55,680 nucleotides of DNA from the NCBI GenBank assembly GCA_013423325.1, contig BLJB01000417.1, positions 1 to 55,680 on the forward strand, read 5' to 3'. The notes below the pieces were generated by a model. The model saw only the letters and a program-made list of their open reading frames with translations. It was not told the DNA's origin and did not search any database. The translations under genes and the position numbers were made by a program. Below, one piece after another: positions 32,420 to 42,705 of this stretch (position 1 is its first letter; each line of letters starts with the position of its first letter). The DNA is from Usnea hakonensis (taxonomy: Eukaryota > Ascomycota > Lecanoromycetes > Lecanorales > Parmeliaceae).

Positions 32420-33166
32420 TTACCTCCCCTCGTTCCAATCCCCAGGCCAGCACAAAGCCTCAACATTGAAATCGTATCTCAAATCACTCCGAGTACCTTC
32501 ATCGATTACCATCTCCAGATTCGTTCGGTTATTCAACTGGCGGTAATATCTCGAGATCTGAGAGTGGTAAACACCAGGTATAGCTGCCGCTATCTCCCGC
32601 GGTGATCTGGGCTGGCAGGCAAGACTCGAAGCAATGTAGATACTCAATGCGACAACGAGATCATCGCTGCAACCCTGCAGCTCGAGGTTGGAACGTCCAG
32701 GGGTCAAGAGATTGCTGAATAGAGCCACGACGATTTGAACGATTCTGGGTTGTAGGAGAAGACGAGCGCAGTAGTCATCGCAGAGACGTCTGATCTCTCT
32801 CAGATACGGCAAGCCAATGTCGAGTGGGCCACTCAGTATCAGGCCGCGGGGGGTCAGGTCTTCAGCGGGTGGGGGACCATGGGCCGAGATCTCTGTGAAG
32901 TCGAAATCAGCATAATAAGGATCGGACTCGGCTGGGAAGAAGACCCGTCGGCATGTTGGGCAAGTGTTGTTGGTCTGGAGCCATTTGCTGATGCATCCAC
33001 TCCCGACGATATGTTGGCAGGGTAAACGTACTGCGCGCTCGATAAGACTCGTCTCGGGAACCATTTCTCCACAATTTTCGAGACAGATGGGACACTGGCT
33101 ATGTTTTTCGTCAGAGCTGACTTGGTTTTGGGTTCCACAGAGTTGGTGGAGGAACTCTTCGGCCAT
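32420..33166 (-). CDS. RING-finger protein with a TFIIB/cyclin-like C-terminal domain
   Basis: 248 residues from the ATG at 33166, chosen because translation further upstream is low in family character and the Met is followed by MAEEFLHQL. The RING ligands are C25, C28, C50, H52, C58, C69 and C72. The position normally held by the fifth ligand (Cys or His near 55) is Gly, a variant seen in some fungal RING proteins. A Pro-rich linker follows. Residues about 140-215 match a cyclin fold of the TFIIB repeat type: DDLVVALSIYIAS, then SPREIAAAIPGVYHSQISRYY. Probable role: E3 ubiquitin ligase with a protein- or DNA-contact domain. It is convergent with the SMI1/KNR4 gene. Confidence 0.75.
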   Translation of the reverse strand: MAEEFLHQLCGTQNQVSSDEKHSQCPICLENCGEMVPETSLIERAVRLPCQHIVGSGCISKWLQTNNTCPTCRRVFFPAESDPYYADFDFTEISAHGPPPAEDLTPRGLILSGPLDIGLPYLREIRRLCDDYCARLLLQPRIVQIVVALFSNLLTPGRSNLELQGCSDDLVVALSIYIASSLACQPRSPREIAAAIPGVYHSQISRYYRQLNNRTNLEMVIDEGTRSDLRYDFNVEALCWPGDWNEGR

Positions 33167-33510
33167 GATCTTGAGGTGATGAGTATTGGACGAGAGTGTT
33201 TGATTCGAGTTGATGTGAATTCGTGTGATTGAAAAGTTGAAGATGTGTTGGGATGAGTTGGAAGGGTTTGATAATTGTGGTTGTGGAAGTAGGAGGGAGG
33301 TCCTGAAGTGCGGGAGAATTGACACAAAGACACTGTTCGCAAATGCCAAAGCCTTAGCACAATAGTCTTCATAACGACAAGATACCTTTATTCCTCTTAG
33401 GCATTGTTCTCTGAATACAGCGCTCGCTTGTCTTTGCGATATGTTAGACAATGTATGACGGACAAAGACCAAGAATAGCCCCGAGAGACGAAGAATTTAA
33501 TAAATGACGT

Positions 33511-33550
33511 CAACGTGTGTCTCCCTCTAACAACGTGTGTCTCCCTCTAA
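33511..33550. repeat. Perfect 20-bp tandem duplication
   Basis: CAACGTGTGTCTCCCTCTAA occurs twice in direct succession, 345 bp upstream of the RING gene start. It contains ACGTG, the core of some bHLH and bZIP sites. Confidence 0.9.
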
Positions 33551-34285
33551 CAGGAATACACTTTGAGTCAAGAAAACTACATCTTGTACCCATTCAGACC
33601 CTAAGGTGGGAACTCTACTTAACTGCAACGAAGCAGGCATCTACTATCCCTTAATGTCATCAGTGTCATCCATATTCTCGCTATGATCGTTGCCTCTATT
33701 CGTGTCCATTAAAAGTAACAATGATGATCCTATTTATCAACATCAACTCCTACCATCATCGGAGATTCCAGTGTGAGGCCAGCAGATACCCACAAGGTGA
33801 ACCTGCACTAGGTGGAATCAAGGATCCGAGATGTGAGCTCATTAGTCCGATTTTAGCACAATTCTCGCTCTTGCAAATAAGCGCTATGGTTTTTTCCTTG
33901 ATGCATTGCTTTAACGAGGTCAGAGGATAGGTGCGCTGTCCTTTCATCTATTGTAGTGAGCTGCCTAGGCTTTGTTCGATGTTCTGTGGAGAGAAAACAT
34001 GAGCAATAATTGATGCATGTCGCTTGCTTTGCGGGAGCATTGTGAATCTGTTGGTAGTGCTAGTTTGAGGGTCAGTAGGGACTTGGCCACGACAATATGC
34101 GACGTATTAGGCATGAAATGGGGTCTGTCGCTCTGATGCTAAGACGCGATAGCTTGACACAAGAGATCTGGAGCAGGAGATGAAAATCTTTGTCATCAGG
34201 AAAGAGGCCAGGAAGATAGATGAGTAAGGAACTCTCGCCTTGGTAGGAATCTGCATCTTGGAAAGGTTGTTTATCTACATGTTTC
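33551..34285. other. Gene-free stretch between the RING gene and chitinase 2
   Basis: Short frames only, none with family features. No repeat or RIP pattern was seen. It should include the 3' end of the chitinase transcript at its right side. Confidence 0.5.
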
Positions 34286-35551
34286 TCATTCCCCAGGGAA
34301 ACCGTTTCTGAGATTATCATACTTCGACTCCGAATATTTCAACGTGTTATTACTGTGATCCATATGCTCCCTTCCAAGAACCGCGTTTACAGCCCCAATC
34401 AAGCTTTCCTCGCCAGCCTTATCCCCACTACTCTCCCACCACATTGCACCTCCAAGACCCTGCTCCTTGATGAAGCCAGCTTTGTACTCAGCCATTTGCC
34501 TCGTGTCATAGCTCACCATGAGCCTTTTCTCGGCATCGTAGCTCCAACTCGCGCCCGTTGCACGATCGAGCTCTTCGCGTGCACCGGGATGAGGTAGGGC
34601 TTTGTAGTCCCAAACGCCTTGCTCCCAGCTACCTTCTCCCGTGCCAGAGAATGGCTTCCCAGGACCATCAGTTGAGGTGAATGCTCGACCGTACAGCGGC
34701 ATGCCAATTACAATCTTTGACTTGGCAACTCCATGGGAAACGTAGTAGTCGAGCGCTCCCGAAGTCGAAAACGGCGTACTCGCCGGGTCTTTTTTGCTTG
34801 GGAAAAGGTTGGCTTGATGTCCTGCAGTTGTATCCCACGAGCCAGCATAGTCGTATGCCATCAAGTTCCAGAAATCGAGATACTGGTCCATAGCTCGGAG
34901 ATGCATTTTCTCATAATTCTGAGAACCAGCTGGACAAGCCACGGTGAGCAGAAGTTTGCCGTCGTTGAGGCCCGAGGTGCTAGAGTCAAGAATGGCGCGA
35001 GTTTCTTTGAGTAAGTGAACAAAGTCTTGTGCTTCGCTCTCGCTTTTGGGATACTCCCAATCAATGTCTAACCCGTCGAGTCCTAGGTCTTTGACCAATT
35101 GTGCCGATGACTTGGCAAACGTTGCTCTGCCTGCAACACTGGAAGCTGGTTGGGCGAAATTTGAAGAATATGTCCAGCCACCAACTGACAGTAGGACTTT
35201 CAGGTGCCGATGCCTCTTCTTCAGTAGAAAGAGCTGCTTGATGCAGCCGTAGACGTTAGTTCCAGAATCATTCCAGGAGTCGCTTGGATAGTGCTTGTCT
35301 GTGTCTGACCAGGTATCTGTAAGATAGACTTCCCCGGTATCGGGCCTGACGTTCGCGAACGCGTAGAGTACGTGAGTAAGCTTGTCAGCCGGAAGGTCCT
35401 GTGGATTGTGATTTCGTCCGTATATGGCCCAATTGACAAAATATGCGACGGCTTTGTAGCCAATCTGGTCTCCCATATTAGCTGCAAGGTGCGCAGGACT
35501 AGCCACTGACTCAGCGCATAGGTTTAGGAATGAGTTCAGATGATGCACCAA
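34286..35551 (-). CDS. GH18 endochitinase, ChiB/Ech42 type (subgroup A), without signal peptide
   Basis: An uninterrupted 421-residue frame. The GH18 barrel shows YFVNWAIYGR near the start, VLLSVGGWTYS, the catalytic LDGLDIDWEYP with acid Glu 166, LMAYDYAGSWD and GMPLYGRAF. It ends with the family tail SKYDNLRNG. The likely true start is Met 26 (35476, MGDQIGYK), since ChiB-type enzymes begin close to this point and lack a secretion signal; the upstream 25 residues do not look like one. Such enzymes act in hyphal autolysis and wall recycling, whereas secreted Ech42 acts in mycoparasitism. No intron. Confidence 0.93.
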   Translation of the reverse strand: MVHHLNSFLNLCAESVASPAHLAANMGDQIGYKAVAYFVNWAIYGRNHNPQDLPADKLTHVLYAFANVRPDTGEVYLTDTWSDTDKHYPSDSWNDSGTNVYGCIKQLFLLKKRHRHLKVLLSVGGWTYSSNFAQPASSVAGRATFAKSSAQLVKDLGLDGLDIDWEYPKSESEAQDFVHLLKETRAILDSSTSGLNDGKLLLTVACPAGSQNYEKMHLRAMDQYLDFWNLMAYDYAGSWDTTAGHQANLFPSKKDPASTPFSTSGALDYYVSHGVAKSKIVIGMPLYGRAFTSTDGPGKPFSGTGEGSWEQGVWDYKALPHPGAREELDRATGASWSYDAEKRLMVSYDTRQMAEYKAGFIKEQGLGGAMWWESSGDKAGEESLIGAVNAVLGREHMDHSNNTLKYSESKYDNLRNGFPGE

Positions 35552-36138
35552 AAGACTACAACCAGCCGCCGGGTTGCTCCAAACTGATTACGGTGGACTA
35601 CTACACTACACACGCACTAATGACGCAGTGACGGTATTGGAATTCCATTTCCTATCTACACTGTCCATGCAATCCTGGAAAGCAGAAAAACACATCACAG
35701 AATGAGCTTGTGACTACTCAATAGTGCTGCTGATTCATGTGTGGCTAAATCCATGTATTTCCCGACAACATGCGCAGAAGAATAACCAGAACATGATTCT
35801 TGCACCACGCAATCCTGCCCATAGAGGCTCATATCCTATATATTTGCTATTTTCAGAATACGCCGAACTAAAATAGTATACCACAGCCAAATTGACCAAG
35901 AGATCGAGCCACGACTGGAACAGAAGATTAATGAGCAACCGGTATTCTTTGCGTCGCCGAAAGCCCGTTGTATTTGACTTGGAGCAATCAATGGTAAAAG
36001 GTCGTGCTTAGACACGTTTCAAAGAGGGGAAATCCTCTTGATGAGAGTATCTCGTGGTTACTGATGTATGGACCGGCAAATCCAGAGGGAAGTTGTAGGA
36101 GTAAGGGGCTGGCCCTTTCTCATCACCGGGAATGTTAT
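35552..36138. other. Gene-free stretch upstream of chitinase 2
   Basis: No gene with support. Positions 35552-35700 should hold the chitinase 2 promoter. Confidence 0.45.
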
Positions 36139-36270
36139 TCTTCGCCACAGCAGGACTGGGGGTTAGTGATTTCGGATATCCCATATCGCATGACTGGTTT
36201 CGGTGGTGTTTCGGTGCATGGATTCGGTGGCATGGTCATGGCCTCATGCCTAGTCCTACTGTGGCGAAGA
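36139..36270. repeat. Palindromic dispersed repeat (MITE-like) copy 1
   Basis: The 19-bp left end TCTTCGCCACAGCAGGACT (36139-36157) is mirrored by 36252-36270 with one change. The loop contains GGGGGTTAGTGATTTCGGATATC and several TTTCGGT/ATTCGGT motifs. The same left half and the TTCGGT motifs return at 41748-41857. No target duplication was found. Confidence 0.7.
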
Positions 36271-36850
36271 TTGCTCTCGAGGTGTTGCTTTCGCTCAGCT
36301 GCACGAATCCAACGCCAAGGATCAAATGACTTCGGATCTGGAAATCTTTCTGGATCGTTATGGACAAACCAAGCGGCCGTACTGCAGGGAGTCTGTTCAA
36401 AGGTTAAGATACACCAACAATGAACGCTCTTGTATAGTTACTCCTGCAGGAATGACCCACTCCTTGTATTTTAAAACCCGATCAGGCGTAACACGAGGAT
36501 GCCGAATAAACGTGCCCATTGATAGCCCAAGACCCTCATTGACAACCGTTCTCTACGAATTATATCAGTTAGGAAAGTATAACGCGACGTTTTACATAGT
36601 CGTGAGTCTCCTCGCTAGAATGTAATATGAGATACGACATGAAGCCCTCCCTGTGCATTGTATGCAATCTGTATGGTTCATATATATAGAGCTCCTGATA
36701 GACACAAATCTCCTACTACGCGCAGATACTACAACAGCCCTGAAGAGCGCCGCCTTCAGGAGACACGCAGTCGGACGGCTACGAGTAGCATCTGGTCTCT
36801 ATTGCATAATAAGCTGTAAACCAAAGCAAATGAAACGTAGATTTACCCTG
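36271..36850. other. Gene-free stretch downstream of the AIM6-like gene
   Basis: Only short frames without features; no RIP pattern. Confidence 0.45.
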
Positions 36851-38230
36851 TCACCCACCCCAATTTCTCTCCCTAGCGGCCTCCAAATCGTCTACATTAA
36901 GCGATCCAACCCCTTCCCTCATCAGAACATCCCACACATGATCCCGCCTTCCCACCGGCCAAGCTGGCGTGTCCCAATATCGTGCCCGCAGGCCTCTAGA
37001 TCTGGCACCTGTAACCTGACCCCGAATCTTCAGCACTTGCTGTGGTGTGAGTATACCGTGCCACAGGTTGCCGATCTCTTCTTGGAATGATACAGATGCA
37101 TAATAAGAGTTCTCGGCGGTATACTTTTCGCCGGCGCGGATATTCTCGTGGTCGTCGCCCCAGAGCTCTTCGAGGGGTGCGTCGAAGAATATATCTCGAT
37201 GTGTGGTATTGGCGACGAGGAGGTCGAAGGGTGTGTTACCTGTACCTACAACGGTTATCAGGCCTTGTATAATCGCCGTGCCATCGAAATAGGTAAGCCA
37301 GCCACGAGAGCGGAGAGGCTCGAGGTGTTCGAGGATGGCGGAGACTGTCGAGCTGCCCTCGGTCTTTACGTCAATTAAGAGAACGAGTGGTATCTCGAGG
37401 TCGGCATCGAAAATTCCATTTAGGGTCGTCTTTCTGGGTAAGGGATTGTTGGGCGATGTATAATTCGTAGCGGTGACTTGGCTAGGTGTATTCTGTTTCG
37501 ATAAGATCGAGACTATCGGGTTGATATAGAGCGACTCTAATGTTCGTTCTTTAATTAACGATTTCTGGGAGTGACCGACGAAGAGGTCGTTTCCGGATAG
37601 CCAGACGTCGGCTTCGACACTAGTGCACCCTGCAGCTAGAGCATCGTAAAGAGGTATATGGCGCCAGTAGTCATTGTGCGAGTGGCATGGGAGTGGTATG
37701 ATATCACGGCTGAAGTCTGAGGGTATGTTCGCGAACGGGGGTGAAGGATAGTCTGATAAGCCCCATGACGCAATGATCTTTTCGATATGCCTTGACGGAA
37801 TGAGACTTCTTAGATGTATTATGTAGTATATGAGTAGAGAGGTCAGGACACTAGACATAAGCATTAGTTAGGTTGTTGATGTTGACTTGGAGGCTACGAA
37901 CATGATTGCAACGGATGCTATGATAGAAAAGATGAGTAGTCGTGGTACGGGGACTCGCTGTCTTCCCTTCCACCTTTGAAAAGCAGAGCTCGTCCTGGTC
38001 GGTCGGGATCCTCTTAATACCGGAGGAACAATGGCCTCCAAACCTCTCGATTTTGACTGTAGCCTTTTCACAAATCCTTCTGCGAGATTTTCGACGGATG
38101 ATTCGCTCTCACTAGATGTCAACGAACGACGATCTGAGCTGACTTTGCGGGATCTCGGTGAGTCCCTCTGGCCGGTAGGGAGCCTGTCATGTTGTACTGA
38201 CGGTAAACAAATGGACTGATTAGGGGACAT
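36851..38230 (-). CDS. AIM6-like membrane-anchored PLC-like phosphodiesterase
   Basis: The catalytic part (minus strand, 37864-36851) shows CHSHNDYWRHIPLYDALAAGC followed by SVEADVWL, the His/Asn and Glu/Asp signature of the PI-PLC/GDPD-like TIM barrel, then LIDVKTEG and GWLTYFDG. This matches yeast AIM6-type proteins. An upstream frame from the ATG at 38230 adds a basic, Ser-rich cytosolic region ending in a membrane segment (LLIFSIIASVAIMFVA) and closes at 37868. A short intron near 37900-37860 (acceptor at the TCTAG) would join the two, but no consensus donor gives a comfortable length. The catalytic frame also begins with its own hydrophobic stretch, so a shorter protein starting at 37864 is possible. 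Confidence 0.75.
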
Positions 38231-38290
38231 TACGAAGTTGTTTCTCTGATATGAAAATGGTGCAGAACATCGACTGACGTGAGTTAACAA

Positions 38291-40195
38291 TATTTGGCTT
38301 GAAACGAAAAGGCATGAGAGAGTTCGAAGGCCATTAGGCAGACGATTGCTCTGCCTCGAGAAGTAATAAGATTAGGCATCCATTACCAGCGCTCACCTGA
38401 ATATCAGACGGGCAATCAAGGCAGCAACAACAGGCTGATCTGTTCACACAGCCCGGAATTGCAACCCGATGAAACTCCAGATGAAAGGGTCGCAATCATT
38501 CCAGAAGGCGGAAATCCATTACGCAGATCATAAGGTGCGGTGAGTGCAAAATCCACCATGCGCAAATTGATTCTTTAAGGTTTGAACATCAAGTACTCAA
38601 GTATTTTGGCTGCCTTTGAGGCATTTTCTCGTAATTGGCTTCCTGTACGGTTACTAAGCCGGACGAACATTGCAATTCTGCTGTAAGACGGCTTAACATG
38701 ATCATTGCGCCTCAATGGCGGGGCCGAGGTAGGAGTCAAATTAAAAGCGGTGTGATAGTCTCACATACTGTGTATGATACTTCCATAGCCTTGATGTTAC
38801 CTTTCCTGAATTCCGACTCGCATTCATGCGAGAGATTAGTCGGCGTCCATGAGATTTTCCCATCTTTGCAAAGCAACGGCCTTATTTTTGAAAATTTTTG
38901 CACAACTAATGTGCTCCAGCATTGTTTCCAGATGTCACTACCGCGCTGACGGTAACGGTATATCGGAAATTCAACCCAGGTTCGTTCGGTCCACAATAAT
39001 GACAGCAGCTCGAGGGACGCGTATTCTCAAACGGAGAAACGTGGCGCGCTAGACCTATACTCAATCTCCGCATGCACAATGGTGATGGGTGCCTAACTTG
39101 CCGTATTGGAAAAGTCGAAATAATAGCCAAGTTCGGTACAATCACTACACCACAATCAAAGAGATAATTGGGGCGGCTGTCCGTGGATATATGTTGTAGC
39201 TTAACGTGTATGTCTCAAAAAGGCTAGATGAGAGGTACAATGGCCCCCTTCCTAAATTATCGGTTTCTTGTACATGGTCAGAACTTTGAAACTTGCGCAG
39301 ATAGCTGCTCCGATCGAACAGTGAGTATGATCAATTGATGTGATGACTGAGAATTTATTGTGGGCCGGGTCTATTCATGTAGATGAGCTCCATTAGCTCG
39401 AGCCATCTTAGGATTCATAGTTACGAGAGCCTAGATACTTCCATGCTCTCAGCCTGTCAGCGATACAATATCCGAACATGGCGCATGTGTCCTGTCAGCG
39501 GAATATCTCCGTTCAATAAGATCCCAAACAGCTTCCGGTACCATTAAGAACGAATAAATAATATTCGCATGAACAGAGTAATCGCACCTACTCAGGTCGC
39601 AAGTTAGAAGTCACTAGGAAGGTCCCGGTTCAAGATCCTTATGGCTTGGCTTGGGTGGTAGAGAGCCAACCCTGCATGCGAGTATTTTCTTCTGAAAGAT
39701 AGCTTGATGCTTTGACCTGTGTTCATAGGCTATTTTGGAATATGGGCTTCTTGCTGAAGGGACACCAGCGTGAAACCCTCTATAGCGCCACAATACATGA
39801 CACTCGTGCCCTTTTCAAGCATCTAGTCGTCGTCCCAGCTATCGCGGAGAAGTCCGCAGACAGTCTCTTTTGATAGTTTCCTCATCTTTGATGCAAAATT
39901 CTATTTCTCCACCTCACCATTATCACAAAACTCGCCATTCTTATCTTGGATATCCTATAAAAGACATAGTCAAATGTGATGTTATGAATCGAATTAGCGT
40001 TCGGCTACTTGCTTGATCAAACTTCATAACGTACATTCTTTCTGGGTACGAATACACGCTAGGACAGTCTTGCAACGTTTGGAAGTTTATGTGCGCTGAT
40101 CAGTTTGAGATTCCTGTTGCTCCCTATATGCCCACTCGCTGGTTGAGCAGCGCCAATCAACATCAAACAAACTGATAATGTCTGCTTCTACTTGG
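38291..40195. other. Long gene-free stretch
   Basis: 1.9 kb with only short, featureless frames on both strands, normal composition and no RIP signature. No repeat could be matched to the rest of the window. Confidence 0.5.
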
Positions 40196-40537
40196 TCAAC
40201 GGCTGCAGATCCCTGCTCCCCCTGGCAGTATGCTGTCTAGAAAGACACAAGCCGAGCAGCCAAGGAATTGGCAAGCTCCGGACGTGGTGCAGGGCTGGCC
40301 AACACAATAGTAGTCTCTTGGCTCGAGACTGACTTCGACATCGTACTTAGGGTTCCGAGAGTGGAATGATACGGAGCGTTTGCTGGCCCCGTGCTTCAGA
40401 GGAGGCTGAAGCCAAGAAGGCGGATCACGCAGCTGGTTTTCGTCCACCACGTCAAGTCCGTTGACTCCATCAAAGACGGAATGCAAATGGTCCATCTCCT
40501 TTTGGTACGAGGCCGGAAGCTGAGGGAGTAGCTGCAT
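40196..40537 (-). CDS. Small protein with a cysteine-rich C-terminus
   Basis: 113 residues from the ATG at 40537. A Lys-Arg pair near residue 53 (KRS, a possible Kex2 site) precedes a compact tail with six cysteines (YYCVGQPCTTSGACQFLGC, SAC and a terminal IC), the spacing of secreted disulfide-rich peptides. TTATAAAA lies about 25 bp upstream of the ATG. No signal peptide is visible in this frame, so an upstream exon may be missing. It is divergent from the secreted cysteine-rich gene at 40756, about 220 bp away. Function unknown. Confidence 0.4.
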   Translation of the reverse strand: MQLLPQLPASYQKEMDHLHSVFDGVNGLDVVDENQLRDPPSWLQPPLKHGASKRSVSFHSRNPKYDVEVSLEPRDYYCVGQPCTTSGACQFLGCSACVFLDSILPGGAGICSR

Positions 40538-40755
40538 AAGTTGTTCGAAAAGTCCGTTTTATAAGCTAAAGTCTGTAGTAATACTTTAGTCTTGTACTTG
40601 TTCGGTACTTCACCAATCTCTCCTTTGAGAAAAGTCTTGGCCGCATTGGCAGAGAGCATAAAAAGGTCGAAGGGCTCTCTTGTTTTCCTCATATCCAAAT
40701 ACTTCGATCAGTCCCAACAGATTACCCTTTCCAATAACACACAGGCTTCTTCAAG

Positions 40756-41035
40756 ATGCTCTTTCGCACCACTCTCCTCTCCGCACTAGCGCTCCTCCTC
40801 AGCATCAACCAAGCTGCTGGGGCTGCTCTAGAGCCTCGCAGTGCAGAGATCGCCACTTCCCCATGTCTGTGTCCCCCAAATCTACAGCAAGCTCCGATAC
40901 TGAAACTTTCACCGTGTAGTCTACGCCTGCAACTGCCCCAACAACTGTTCTCATAGGCAAGGCTCGAGTTGCAAGTTCTACAGTGGCCCTAGCGACAAAT
41001 CCTCTGTCACCTCTGGTAGTAAGTACTGCCAGTAG
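40756..41035 (+). CDS. Small secreted cysteine-rich protein
   Basis: Exons 40756-40864 and 40920-41035, joined over a 55-bp intron with donor GTCTGT and acceptor TAG, give 74 residues. A strong signal peptide (MLFRTTLLSALALLLSINQAAG) is followed by a mature peptide of about 50 residues with ACNCPNNCSH, GSSCKFYSG and a C-terminal KYCQ. This gives five cysteines; a donor 8 bp further on would add a sixth. Size and cysteine content are those of effector or antimicrobial-type peptides. The family is not recognised. Confidence 0.65.
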
Positions 41036-41747
41036 CTCAGCCACGACTACGGCAGTCTCCTAACGCCATGTTCAGAATGCGAATACCAGGGTTCAGCGCT
41101 TAATTGCATTGGCACTTAGGAATCAGGCCATGCATAAGCCCATGTGCTATAGCCTCTCATTCAGCGCGACTTCGACACGGGGCTAGAAGGCTTTATAGCT
41201 TCGAATATAAAATTTGTGGATGGGTTAAGCACCCCCTAATTCAACATAGGGGCAGACCATCAATCAGATATTCTAGGATACTTGGACATTCCTTACTTGA
41301 AACAATGAATTCAACTCATTTACCTGAAGAATATCACTGTCCGTCTTGCTACGTGTCTGTAGACCTCACTTCATACGTATTACAGTGATGCTTATACTAC
41401 CGCCAGGCTGCAATGTAGTGTCAATGCTTTATTGGAATACTTCTCCTAGAGAATCACCGCACGGTCCCTTCGTTTTCGCAACCCAACTCTCCTTCTAGAA
41501 TTGGCGCTTGCTATGAGCTTACTTGGTTTGCCTGTTTCCTTGATTTGTAAAAAGCAGTGACTTAGCATGAGCCATCCGCCGCCATCTTCAAAAAATAGGA
41601 TTGGGGATCGCCTAGGAGCTTTGGCATCAACCTCCATACGAGTTGTCAAGGAATGTACTGGTGTCGAGTAATAATGATGATGATGGTTGCAATATGAAGT
41701 TTGTTTTAGCGCAACACCGGAGAAGAGGTGTGAGTGGGAAAGCATAA

Positions 41748-41857
41748 TCGCCACAGTAGGACCGGGGGTTAGTGATTTCGGATATCGCATTACTCATTTC
41801 GGTAGCTTTATAAAGTGGCTTTAGGTATCGATTCGGTGCATAGATTCGGTATATAGG
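41748..41857. repeat. Palindromic dispersed repeat copy 2
   Basis: It shares TCGCCACAGTAGGAC, GGGGGTTAGTGATTTCGGATATC and the later ATTCGGTGCAT motif with 36139-36240. The mirrored right end present in copy 1 is absent here. Confidence 0.65.
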
Positions 41858-41940
41858 TATGTGTTTGCGCAAAGAGTGTTTTGGTGATCCTTCATATCAT
41901 ATCACCTACAGTAGCAATGGACCTAGTACTACCTCCTGAC

Positions 41941-42090
41941 GACTAGCTAGGTACCACTTACACTACAACGACTAGCTACTATTTGCAATGTAATGACTAG
42001 CTACCACTTGCACTCATTCCTACTATGCTTGCAATGCTCCCAAATCTATGCTTTCAGGCCAAATCCATACTTGCAATGCTCCCAAATCCA
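41941..42090. repeat. Short tandem repeats: GACTAGCTA units and a 42-bp duplication
   Basis: GACTAGCTA recurs at 41941, 41970 and 41995, each followed by a TAC..CTTRCA-type segment. A 19-bp block CTTGCAATGCTCCCAAATC at 42028 recurs exactly 42 bp later at 42070. Confidence 0.7.
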
Positions 42091-42705
42091 TGCTTCACTA
42101 CGGCTTTGCGGAGGCCGGCTCCGGGTCTAAACCGTGTCGAGTTAGCTTCTTGGCAGGCTAGGCTTTTCTGGGTTAGAGAAATTATGGGGCTGTACGCGTA
42201 TCAATATGGGGCTGTAGAGTACGCGCATCCGCACCCAAAGAAAAAGGGTCCGATGAACCGTAGCGCTACCGGAAACACTGCCTGTTGATGCCTACACTAT
42301 TTGAGCCGCGGGTGACGTCCAGATCATCAGATGCATGTTTAGTCCTCAAGTGAGCACCATGGTAAGCAATACTGCTTTAATCGAAGTATTGTGACTACCT
42401 ACCATCATCTCTGCACAGAAAAACTGAGCCTGCACAATACTCTTTACAATTGAGGAGAAGATACATGAGCTAGAGTGCGACGTGGAAAAAGAGGGGCACA
42501 TCCCTCAAATCCAAACCCAAAATTTAATGGAGGAGTCGGACTCGAGGGTCCCCGCTTTTCTCAGACTCGCAGCCTTGTCCACCTTAAGCATAAGAGCAGA
42601 GAGACAGTTTACAGGGGATGACTCTTATCTGTAGCGAAATCCCTCCTTCTAGCTTCATGTCATTCATACCAAGACAGTTGAAAGTTCAAAAAAAGGCGAT
42701 CAGGC

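Larger units (their letters stand above)
41036..42705. other. Gene-free stretch with repeats
   Basis: No gene with support. It contains the second copy of the palindromic repeat (41748-41857) and short tandem repeats (41941-42090). No RIP signature. Confidence 0.5.

Noticed and set aside
34861..35064. Overlapping frames in the second chitinase
   Set aside because: Shadows of the GH18 frame.
36004..36423. 139-codon plus-strand frame as a gene
   Set aside because: It runs through the palindromic dispersed repeat and has no recognisable domain, start context or intron.
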